This document shows positions 34,845 to 44,100 of a stretch of DNA of 64,000 bases, in pieces (the first letter of the stretch is position 1; every line of letters starts with the position of its first letter). Position numbers and translations under genes: made by a program. This stretch comes from Streptomyces sp. H39-S7 (GTDB taxonomy: Bacteria > Actinomycetota > Actinomycetes > Streptomycetales > Streptomycetaceae). A model generated the notes under the pieces. That model made no database searches, was not told the origin of the DNA, and saw only the letters and a program-made list of their open reading frames with translations. The stretch lies in assembly GCF_027158205.1 (NCBI RefSeq), contig NZ_JAPVLU010000036.1:31771-95770 (forward strand), read 5' to 3'.

Positions 34845-37800
34845 GTGATGTGCCGATCGCAGAGACCGCCGTCTACACGGCGCTGGCCCTCGCGGCCCAC
34901 TACTTTCCCAAGTCTGTCGACGGGGATTCCCGCACTGCGGCCCCATTCGCCGAGGCGGCATCCCTGGTCTCGGGAAAGTACCGGGCTTGGGACCGGTGGA
35001 AGGAACTGCCGCACGACGAGAGGCAGCGCATCGCCATGGTCTGCTCCATCGCCCCGGGCGAACTCGCCGACGTCCGCACGTTCTCGGTGGCGGCTCGCAC
35101 CCTGTTGTCGCCGCTCACCACGGACGGAACCAGCAGCGTCCCGGTGATGGGCCCCTTCGAACTCGTGGGCGCTGACCCCTTCACGGCGGATTCCGCGTTT
35201 CCCAGGCTCGGTGGTGATCCTTTGGGCTACGTCGACCGCATGACCAGCCGATTCCGACGCCCCAGTGCCCGCCCCAAGCCTCCGGAGTTCGCCGGACCGG
35301 GGACGTGGCTTACCCGGGAGATCTTCGTCAAGAATGTGGGCCAGGTCCACGGACGGCTGCAGATCCCCACCTACCCCCAGTTCACCGAGGCGCTCGGCCA
35401 CGACAGTCTGCCCAGCGTCTCGACCGTGCCGTACCAGGCCGACTTGCGTATCCCCACGCCGGACCTGCTGCGCTTGGCAGAAGAGATCGACCTACGCTTC
35501 CCGGAGGGCAAACGCTACCTGCACAGCACTCTCAGGCAGCTGTTCAAGGTCCTGAAGACCTCGGACACGGTGTCCCCCGAGGAGGCCCTGTCGCTGACCG
35601 CCGGCGGCATGGAGATCTTCAACGCACCCACCGGTACCGGCAAGAGTGTCCTGGTCCGCGTGATGGCTGCCTGGTTCGCTGCCAATGACCTGCGCATCGC
35701 CATCGTCCTGCCAGATATCAAGGCATGTCTGGCCATGACCTGGAATGTGCGCGTAGACCTGGATCACCTGCACCGTTCCGGGATCATCGAGGAGAAGCGT
35801 ACGTGCGCACACCTGATGTCGTCCTCCGGGATGCACGACCGGGCTCTCAAGCTCGCCTCGCTGATCAACGAGTCTGTGGACGCGCCGGGCGAGTGGGGCG
35901 AACGAGCCGAACGGGACGTCGATCCCCTGGCATACGGATGTGCCCAAAGGACGTTCCTCGAATCCACCGGCGACTACCCGCCCGGACGCGAACCGTGCCT
36001 GTCGCTGCACCGACAGGGCGTCGGGTCGGCAGCCTGCCCCTGGATCCCCACCTGCGGGAAGTACACCCCCGTCTACGAGGCGGCCACCGCCAACGTCGTC
36101 ATCATGAACCACTACGTCTTCATGCAAGGCCACCTGAAGATCGGCGTCAATCTGGACGGCCGACCCATTCGCAGCATGACCGCAGCCGAGTTCGCCTTGC
36201 GGACCTGCCACGCGGTGGCGATCGACGAGGTCGACCAGTTCCAGTCCCGAGCCGTGGACAAGTGTGCCAGTGAGATCGTCTTGCACTCACGCCGGCACTG
36301 GTCGGCAGCGCCCCAGGAGATGGACACCGACGCCAAGCGGCTGCGCATCGACGACGAGCACAGCCTGCTACCTGCCGTCAGCCATGTCCGGCTCATGGCC
36401 GAGTTCCTGCTGCTGAGCATCTGCAAGAACGCTCTCAGCCTGCACGCTACCGAGGACGACCGCGCCCAGGCACGCATCCCCGACCAGACCAGCACTCGCT
36501 GGCACCTAGCCCGCGGACGGGACCGCACCCTCCTGCGGCTGCTGTGGCCGGAAACCGCAGCGGAGGACAGGGCAGACATCCCCGTCGAGTACTTCCAGCG
36601 GCTCAACGCGCTCATGCCCGCCCGCTACCAGCGCCTCGACCCGCTCAGCGGCCAGCCGAGCCTGCTTGAACCCGACTGGCACGAGGTCAGGAGCGAGCTC
36701 AGCGCGCTGGTGGCGCCCCGTGGCGAACACCTGCTGGATGCAGTCAAGCTCGAACTCCACCGACTCCTCGCGGACGCCCTCAAGGACCCCCACCAGCGGA
36801 CACAGGCGATCAACCTGCTGGTCACCAGAACCGCAATGATCGAGCTAGACGAGGCGCTCTCGGCTCTCCAGGAGAAGGCCCACGACTATCGCTCCTCCGG
36901 TCTGCGCTCGGCCCAGAGGATCTCGAAGGACCTGCAGTCCGGCGCCGTCGCCTCCGTTCTGCCACTCGGCATGCTGGGCCGAGCGATCACCGGCTACCGT
37001 GTCACCGGTCTGGACGACAAAGAGAAGAACGCCGCCCTGGTCGCCCAGACCATCGCCGGCGACCCGCACACCTTCACCGCCGAACTGGGCGGCATCGTCT
37101 CGCTCATCCTGGCCGGGGTCGAGCGGCCGGTGATCGGGCTGTCTGCCACCGCATACTTCCCCCAAGCGGTACGCGAACACCTGCACGCGCCGGTGCGCTG
37201 GTGGATGACCGACGCCCAGGCCAAGTCCATCCGGGCCCGGAAGCACCGGATCGACTACGGCGAGGGCCACCCTCTCTTCGGTGACCCCATCAAGGTCTCT
37301 GGCACCCACCCCAGCCGTAAGAAGGACGCACTCATCGAGCTGGGCAGCAACCTGTACGACCAATACATCCACCGCGAGCTCGAACGCACCGCCGTCAAGG
37401 ACCCGGACCGGGCACACGTCCTGGTCGTCGCCAATTCCTACGAGCAGTGCGCCTGGCTCGCCCGCGGCATCGCCCGGGCCGGGCGCTACGACGGAGGGCT
37501 CTGCCTGGCGGTCAGGGCCGAAGACCTCCATAGCCCCAACCCCGAGCTACCCCGAGAGAATGTGGCCGTACGGCTGACCGCCGAGGAGTTCGAGGACTTC
37601 CCCCGGCACGGGAAGATCCTGGTGGTGCCGTTGTCGCTGATCGCCCGAGGACTCAACATCGTCAAGGGCACCCGCTCAGCGGTCCGCTCCGTCTACCTGT
37701 GCGTGCGCCCCCTCGCCCTGCTCAACGACCCCGCCGAGATGTACGGCAGTATCAACGCCGCCGGACTGCGAGCCCTGCCGCCGGGCGGCAGCCCGCTCCC

Positions 37801-38170
37801 CTCACAGGCCCTGACTGAGGCCAGGGACGCCGCCTGGGACCGTCTCGCACTTCTACTACGTACCGCTCCCCAGTTCACGGCAATGCACAAATCCCTCCAG
37901 GAGGAAGTCGTCGCTGGCATGATTGTCGACCTCATCCAGCTTGCTGGCCGCGCCCGCCGCGGCGGCACCGAAGCCGTTCTGCACATGGTCGACTACGCCT
38001 TCCACGAGGACACCTGGAGCGCCGACCTGGAAACCGTCCTCAAACGCATCCACTCCCAATGGACGCCGCAGGTACGGCAGCGAATGAACGACCTGTACGG
38101 GGAGGCACTCAACGCCTTCCTCTCCTACGCCGGCATCGAACCCCACGACACCGGCCTCCCGTACAACTGA
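34841..38170 (+). CDS. pPIWI-RE system DinG/XPD-like helicase
   Basis: This 1,109-residue superfamily 2 helicase has Walker A APTGTGKS near residue 265. Cysteines at YGCAQ, EPCLS, AACPW and TCGKY (residues about 365-405) are spaced like an XPD/DinG iron-sulphur cluster. The NHYVF motif, a Walker B-like IDEVDQF and motif VI IQLAGRARRGG near residue 1030 follow. The N-terminal 250 residues have no recognised domain. DinG-type helicases unwind DNA and R-loops. ATG 34841 overlaps the preceding stop (ATGA), so translation is coupled. Confidence 0.85.
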   Translation: MSDVPIAETAVYTALALAAHYFPKSVDGDSRTAAPFAEAASLVSGKYRAWDRWKELPHDERQRIAMVCSIAPGELADVRTFSVAARTLLSPLTTDGTSSVPVMGPFELVGADPFTADSAFPRLGGDPLGYVDRMTSRFRRPSARPKPPEFAGPGTWLTREIFVKNVGQVHGRLQIPTYPQFTEALGHDSLPSVSTVPYQADLRIPTPDLLRLAEEIDLRFPEGKRYLHSTLRQLFKVLKTSDTVSPEEALSLTAGGMEIFNAPTGTGKSVLVRVMAAWFAANDLRIAIVLPDIKACLAMTWNVRVDLDHLHRSGIIEEKRTCAHLMSSSGMHDRALKLASLINESVDAPGEWGERAERDVDPLAYGCAQRTFLESTGDYPPGREPCLSLHRQGVGSAACPWIPTCGKYTPVYEAATANVVIMNHYVFMQGHLKIGVNLDGRPIRSMTAAEFALRTCHAVAIDEVDQFQSRAVDKCASEIVLHSRRHWSAAPQEMDTDAKRLRIDDEHSLLPAVSHVRLMAEFLLLSICKNALSLHATEDDRAQARIPDQTSTRWHLARGRDRTLLRLLWPETAAEDRADIPVEYFQRLNALMPARYQRLDPLSGQPSLLEPDWHEVRSELSALVAPRGEHLLDAVKLELHRLLADALKDPHQRTQAINLLVTRTAMIELDEALSALQEKAHDYRSSGLRSAQRISKDLQSGAVASVLPLGMLGRAITGYRVTGLDDKEKNAALVAQTIAGDPHTFTAELGGIVSLILAGVERPVIGLSATAYFPQAVREHLHAPVRWWMTDAQAKSIRARKHRIDYGEGHPLFGDPIKVSGTHPSRKKDALIELGSNLYDQYIHRELERTAVKDPDRAHVLVVANSYEQCAWLARGIARAGRYDGGLCLAVRAEDLHSPNPELPRENVAVRLTAEEFEDFPRHGKILVVPLSLIARGLNIVKGTRSAVRSVYLCVRPLALLNDPAEMYGSINAAGLRALPPGGSPLPSQALTEARDAAWDRLALLLRTAPQFTAMHKSLQEEVVAGMIVDLIQLAGRARRGGTEAVLHMVDYAFHEDTWSADLETVLKRIHSQWTPQVRQRMNDLYGEALNAFLSYAGIEPHDTGLPYN

Positions 38171-38194
38171 GCGAGCAGAGACGGAACAGGACAC

Positions 38195-41047
38195 GTGACC
38201 CAGCAGGACCGTGAACCCGGCAAGTACCTGAACACCCTCGCCTTCCGCTGTACCCCGGAACTGGTCGGCGACGCCGCAGTCCACGTGCGCCACTTCGACG
38301 AGGCGACCTGGAAACTCTGGGACGACTTCGACAGGCTCTGCAAGAAGAAGTTCAGGAACGACTCGGCCCAGGCCCCCTACTCCATCGCCACCACCGTCCT
38401 CAACATGACCAGTGGCGGCTACGTGTACTTCGAACCCGACCGCCGCGCCCCGTTCCTCGCCTCCCTTCAACCCCTCGACGACAAGCTGCTTCGCCGTGTG
38501 TTCACCCTCGCCTATCACCTCGCCCTGGGCCAGGACGTCAGCACCATCGACCTCACCGCTCCTCCCGAGCTCGCCAAGCGGTTCGCGGACACCCCCGAAC
38601 ACACGTACTCGCTAGCCACCTACCTCCAGACCACGAAGAACACTCAGCCCACGGCCCCCAACTGGCTCTACCGCACAGTTGCCTGGCAGCTCTCCCAGCA
38701 GCTCGCCACCGAGCCCTGGGCCATCTCCGACAGCCGGACCGTCAAGCTGCGGCCCGACACCACCGGCGGCCTGGTCGCCTTCGACGACCCCTGGACGAAC
38801 GAGCAGGGCGGTCGCTACGCCCTCTCCCGAACGGCCCTCAACCTGAAGACGCTGCCCAACATCGCCAACCCCGTACTGCTGCTGACATCACGCGTAACCC
38901 GGATCTCCTCCTCCCTGGTCTTCTCTAACACCGCCCTCGCCGAGCAGCCCGGCGAAAACCACCCGCTCCTTGAGGTCACCCTCAACGGCCGCGGCGGTGC
39001 TCGCACCATCAACCGCCTGGCGCTGCAAGCCCTCGGCCGCCTGGAGATGGACTACTCCGTCCTTCGCGCTATCGATAAGCGGTCGCAGGCGGAGCAGAAG
39101 CTACTCGCCGAGGCGGCAAAGGCAAAAGCCGAGGGAATGGAACCGCCCCGCTTCCCCAGCGGACACCCCGGTCAGGTCTGGCCCATCCTGCCGAAGAATT
39201 TCTCCTTCCCCGTCGGCACCGGTCCCGGCATGCAGCACCTGCGGCTCCTGCACCAGCACTTCGCCAAGGTCTTCGACACCGACGCCGTGCCATTGGAGGC
39301 ACGTGAGGTACGGATGAGCCTGCCGCACCGGCCGACGGACCCCGAGAACATCTCCAAGGCGGAGTACCTCCGCCGTAAGGCCGAGCGCGAGGCACACCCG
39401 GAGCCGAAGACACTGGGACCGATCCGCAAGCGCGGCACACTGTTCCCCTCCCCGGAGTCCATCTTTGCCTCCGTCGAGGCCGCCGGCTTCAAGAAGCTGC
39501 GCATCGTCTGCCTCTGGTACGAGGACGATGCCCGGCTGCGGATGCTCGACACCTTCTGCAAGAGCTTCGACCTCAACCCCGAAGGGCTCGACCGGAAGAA
39601 CGGCCAGGAGCTCCAATTGCACGGCGACCAGATCGTCGCGGAGTTCTACGAGGCATCCAACTTCCTCAAGCCCGGTCCCTCTGGCAGGCGCAGGGAAGCA
39701 CTGGCCGCCACCGGCGCACCGGTCCGCTCCCAGGACGGAGTGCTGGTCGCAGCATGGTGCGAGACTGAGATCCCCACCTCGGCCGTGGCTGAGGAGCACG
39801 TGGGCATCAGCTTGGACGATCTCGATGCTAAGCCTCAGACCAGGAACCTCCTCGGAGACCTCGGCGTCCCCACCCAGTACCTCCGCGGCAAGGACGAGAA
39901 GGGAGTCGTCTTCAAGCCAAAAGCCAAGGACCACCCCGCCGAGATGGCCCTCCTCGACCTCTACCGGTCGCTCGGCATCGTCGATGACCGCATCGCGGAC
40001 GCGCTACGACCCGAGAAGGCTGGATACCCGGTCGACCGCATCGCCCACGTTGGCATCCACGTACGGCAGCAGAATCGACGCAAGGGGGAGTTTGGCCAGC
40101 CCAAGGTCGTCATCACCGCGTCCGCCCTCGTGCCTCCGCAAGCAACCGGTGGCACCTGGACCATGCTCGGGTGGAGCTCTACCCGGCCCGAGTGGCAGCC
40201 GTACCAATTCGCCCAGCCGGCCTTCCACGCCAGCGCCTACCCGGAGGGAACGGGAGACAAGAAGACCTACCGGCAGCGCTGGGACGACGCGGCCGAGACC
40301 GTCGAACGCGCCCTCGCCGACCTCGCCGACGAACTCGACGGCACTCCGTACGTGGTCACCGTGGACGAGCTGGCCTCCCGACGGATGTGGGACGGACTGC
40401 AGAACATGCGACAGGGAGGCTCGCCAGGTGACGGCAACAGCCGTTATTGGCTCCCCGGCACCACGCTGAGCCGCGACGACAGGCCGCAGGCCGTCATCCG
40501 CATCAACATCGACAGCGAAGAAGTGCCGCAGCCCGTGAGCACCACCCGCTTTGTCAAGGCCAAGGACAGCGAGCCGGTGGAGCAGGACACGGCGACCACG
40601 CTCTACCAGGTCAGCACGGATTTCGGCACACCTGCATGGATCCTCTGCAACGTCCCGCGAGCCTTCGACGGGGACGGAGCGGGCCGGCTGGGCTCGAAGT
40701 ACACGCGTTGGGATGCCAAGGCATCCGTCTTCTCCGACAAGAAGGAGGACCGTCGCAAGGGGGAGATGCCGCAGAACTGGTACTCCATGACGGCCAGCGA
40801 AATCTATCCGCTCGCCTGCGCTGCTGGAGTGTCCGAAGAAGCCCTCGCCATCACCACAGCGAAGCTCTGCCACCAGAGCCAGTTCTGGGACGGCCGCTCC
40901 CGTTTCCCTGTCCCTCTGCACGCCGCGAAGCAGATGGACCTCGACCACCCGCAGTACCGACGCACGGCCGCGCCTGAGGAGAAGCTGAGCCTGGAACTCG
41001 GTATCGAGGACGCTACCGCCGAGGGAATCGAGGAGTCGGAGCAATAG
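38195..41047 (+). CDS. pPIWI-RE protein (prokaryotic PIWI/Argonaute-like)
   Basis: This 950-residue protein fits the PIWI-RE family: an N-terminal region with YLNTLAFRCTPELVGDAAVHV, a middle region matching DUF3962-type sequence, and a C-terminal RNase H-fold PIWI domain (about 560-930) including VDRIAHVGIHVRQQNRRKGE and WYSMTASEIYPL. The family was described by Burroughs, Iyer and Aravind as a conflict system with helicase and REase partners, named for conserved Arg and Glu residues thought to contact a guide 5' end. I cannot tell by eye whether the catalytic carboxylates are intact. It starts at GTG 38195, 24 bases after the helicase. Confidence 0.85.
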   Translation: MTQQDREPGKYLNTLAFRCTPELVGDAAVHVRHFDEATWKLWDDFDRLCKKKFRNDSAQAPYSIATTVLNMTSGGYVYFEPDRRAPFLASLQPLDDKLLRRVFTLAYHLALGQDVSTIDLTAPPELAKRFADTPEHTYSLATYLQTTKNTQPTAPNWLYRTVAWQLSQQLATEPWAISDSRTVKLRPDTTGGLVAFDDPWTNEQGGRYALSRTALNLKTLPNIANPVLLLTSRVTRISSSLVFSNTALAEQPGENHPLLEVTLNGRGGARTINRLALQALGRLEMDYSVLRAIDKRSQAEQKLLAEAAKAKAEGMEPPRFPSGHPGQVWPILPKNFSFPVGTGPGMQHLRLLHQHFAKVFDTDAVPLEAREVRMSLPHRPTDPENISKAEYLRRKAEREAHPEPKTLGPIRKRGTLFPSPESIFASVEAAGFKKLRIVCLWYEDDARLRMLDTFCKSFDLNPEGLDRKNGQELQLHGDQIVAEFYEASNFLKPGPSGRRREALAATGAPVRSQDGVLVAAWCETEIPTSAVAEEHVGISLDDLDAKPQTRNLLGDLGVPTQYLRGKDEKGVVFKPKAKDHPAEMALLDLYRSLGIVDDRIADALRPEKAGYPVDRIAHVGIHVRQQNRRKGEFGQPKVVITASALVPPQATGGTWTMLGWSSTRPEWQPYQFAQPAFHASAYPEGTGDKKTYRQRWDDAAETVERALADLADELDGTPYVVTVDELASRRMWDGLQNMRQGGSPGDGNSRYWLPGTTLSRDDRPQAVIRINIDSEEVPQPVSTTRFVKAKDSEPVEQDTATTLYQVSTDFGTPAWILCNVPRAFDGDGAGRLGSKYTRWDAKASVFSDKKEDRRKGEMPQNWYSMTASEIYPLACAAGVSEEALAITTAKLCHQSQFWDGRSRFPVPLHAAKQMDLDHPQYRRTAAPEEKLSLELGIEDATAEGIEESEQ

Positions 41048-41055
41048 GGCTTGCA

Positions 41056-41092
41056 GGGGGCGGCTTCGCCGTGTTTCCGCGATACCGCCCCC
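41056..41092. terminator. Weak hairpin between convergent genes
   Basis: An eight-base stem (GGGGGCGG / CCGCCCCC) with a 21-base loop lies between the convergent pPIWI-RE and restriction-modification genes. It may terminate one or both transcripts. Confidence 0.4.
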
Positions 41093-41194
41093 ACAGACGG
41101 ACCCGCGTTCTGCTCGTGCCGACGGCCAAGTACTACCTCGTCGGACCTCACCTACGCACCGCCCGTGACCCTGCAAGATCCTCAGACACTCGGG

Positions 41195-44100
41195 TTACTC
41201 CATGATTTCGAGCGGGGGCAGTGCATCGATGATCTTCATCGTCTCTAGGCTGACCGTGACGATGCGCTTGAGCAAGTCGATGATGTAGCGAGGATCCTCG
41301 GACCAGTCGTTGGGGTCGTTGACGATCCCCGATTCCTTGTCCGTCTTCACCCAGTAGCGGTCGATGATCCACTCGACCGCGGAGCGGGCGCCAAGCTGGT
41401 AGCGATACGCCTCCTCCGGGATGTTGGTGAGGGTGACCCGAGGGTTGTAGACGATGGCCGTGCGGTCGACCTTGCCCTTCACCCGGGGGAACTTCATCTT
41501 CTTGCCGACCCGGAACAGCTCGCTAGGCGGCGTTGCCGATGTGGCGCCGGAGACCTGCTCGATGATCCCCGCGTACGGCTCCACCTGCTCGTAGCCGAGG
41601 TGGAGCTCGGAGAGGGCACGGCCCGCAGCGGCGAAATTGCGGAAGTCCTGCACCTTGGGGATGTGCGGGAGGGATTTCTTGAGGTCGGCAGCGAACTGCT
41701 CGCGGTACGCGGGGGAGTGAAGCAGGGCGTAGGTGTAGAAGAAAATTTCGTCCGCAGTGATGTCAGCGTCGTTGTAAGTCTCGCGATAGTCGGAGAGCGT
41801 GGCGGCGTTAATGTTGTCGACGCGCTTGCAGCCGTCGCCATCCTCCGCCTCGGCAGACGCGAACAGATCATCGTCCTGGCCGAGCTCAGGATAGATGTAA
41901 CGAGGGAAGAAGGTGCCACCGCTGCCCGCGCCAGTGACATGCAGATTGGGCAATGTGTCCAAGGCAAGGACGGAGAACGGGACAGCTGAACCGCTGCCTA
42001 CAATGTACAAACCCACGTTCTCGTGTCCCGCAGCAGGAAACACCCGGGGCAGCTGATACACCCTCTCGATCAGGGCGGGGTCGAAGTAGAGGCTCTGCTT
42101 GGCGAAGGGCCGGTATGTGGACGTGACTACGCAGTCCGTGTCGAATTGGTACTTTTTTCCCTTGATCATTCTGGCTTTGTCGGCCACGTTCCAGCTGATC
42201 TTCTTCGAGTCTGTATTGATCCATTGCTCGACGTCCCGAGTTGTGGGCGCGATGAGACCCGCGATCTTGCAGTGCTCCAGAAATCCCGTGACCTGGTCGT
42301 TGTAGAAGTCGATCATTGCTTCCATGGTGTTCCGCACGCCTTGCGCGGAGAAGTTGTAAACCCAAGCATCGCGAGCGGAATTGAGGCCGCCGGAGTAGGC
42401 GGCGAACACTGCCTGCTCCGCCGCAACCTTGTCCTTGTTCCCAATGGCCTGAAAGGCCGCGTAGTCGTCTGATCGCTGGTTGATCCAGTCGCCATCCGGG
42501 TTCGGGATGATCTCTTGCCACTCGATGGTGTCAAGGCTATTGGAGCTAAGGATCTTGAGCTTGTTGTCGCGATCAACGTAGTCACCAATGTCGCAATAGT
42601 TCAGCGTGCATCCTGCGCCAGATGCGTCCGTCTTGCTGCCTTTGATGAGAAGCAGGATGGCGACGGTGCTGCGGCTTCCCGACCCGAAGATCTTGCCGCC
42701 TTCCTTCTTTGACTGCTCCCCGGCGGTCCGTTGGTTGCCACGCAGGTTGTAGCAGTAGATGGTGTCGAACTCCTCGGTGAGCGACTTCCGAAGGCCGTCT
42801 GCGCTGGTGCCGTCGATATAGCCGCCGTTGGAGACAAAAGCCACGATGCCTTCGTCCTGGAGTCGGTCCGACGCCCAGCGGATGGCGCGGATGTAGGAGT
42901 CGTAGAGTTTATTCTTATTGCCCACGGCCGACTTGGCGACATATGTTTCTGCAATGCGGCTATCCAGTGCCTCGTACTTGAGGTTCTGGTTGTTGTCGTT
43001 GACGCTGTCCTGGCCCACCGAGTAGGGAGGATTTCCGATGACGACCGTGATTGGCTGAGCCTTCTGCTTCTTCGCGCGTTCGCTGTTACCTTCCAGAACG
43101 TCCATACCGTCGAGCTTGGCGGCACTGCCCTCGGCCAATTGGAAAGTGTCAGTCAGGACGATGCCTTCGAACGGTTGGTACTCCGCTTCGCCGTCGGCCA
43201 GTTCGTGGTAGGCGGCCTCGATGTTGACGGCGGCGATGTAGTAGGCCAGCAGGACGATCTCGTTGGCGTGGAGTTCGCTGGTGTACTTGCGCAGTAGGTC
43301 GTCGGGCTTAATCAGGCCGGACTGGAGGAGCCGGACCGGGAAGGTGCCGGTGCCGACAAAGGGGTCGATGACGTGGACTCCTTCGTCGGTCAGCGATCGG
43401 CCGAAGTGCTTGTTGAGGGCTTGTTCGGTGGAGCGGACGATGAAGTCGACGACCTCGACCGGGGTGTAGACGATGCCGAGTGCGTCGGCGGTCTTCGGTA
43501 GAGCGGTCTTGAAGAACTTGTCGTACAGCTCGACGATGACCTGCTGGCGGCCGGCGTGGTTATCGATGCCCTGGGCTCGGACTCGGACCGAGTTGTAGAA
43601 GTCCTCCAGGGTTTTATTCTCAGTCTCCAAGCCTTGGTCGTCGAGGACATTCAGCATTTTTTGCATAGCTTGGGACACGGGGTTGTGCTCGGTGAACGCG
43701 TAGCTGCTGAAGAGGGCATCGAAGACAGGCTTGGTGACGATGTGCTGCGCGAGCATGTCGATGGCGTCGGGCTCGGTGACACCGGGATTTATGGTCGCCC
43801 GGAGCTCGTCGAGGAACTCCTCGAATGCGGCCTGCTTGTCGCTCAGCTGCAGTGCGGCCTTGATGCGGGTTACGTGCGCCTGGGCGATGGCGGCGACGTC
43901 CTTTGCCCACAGCTCCCAGTACTGGCGCTTCCCAACCTTGTCGACGATGCGGGCATAGATCGCCTCACGCCAGTCCTCGAGCTTGAGCAGGGCTTCCTGG
44001 ATGTACTGCGCACCCTGGGCTTCCTGCTGTTGCGCGCTCTGGGCCTCGGTCGATGAAGTCGAGCCATCCTGGTCACCGATGGCGTCATCGCCCGGGGCGA

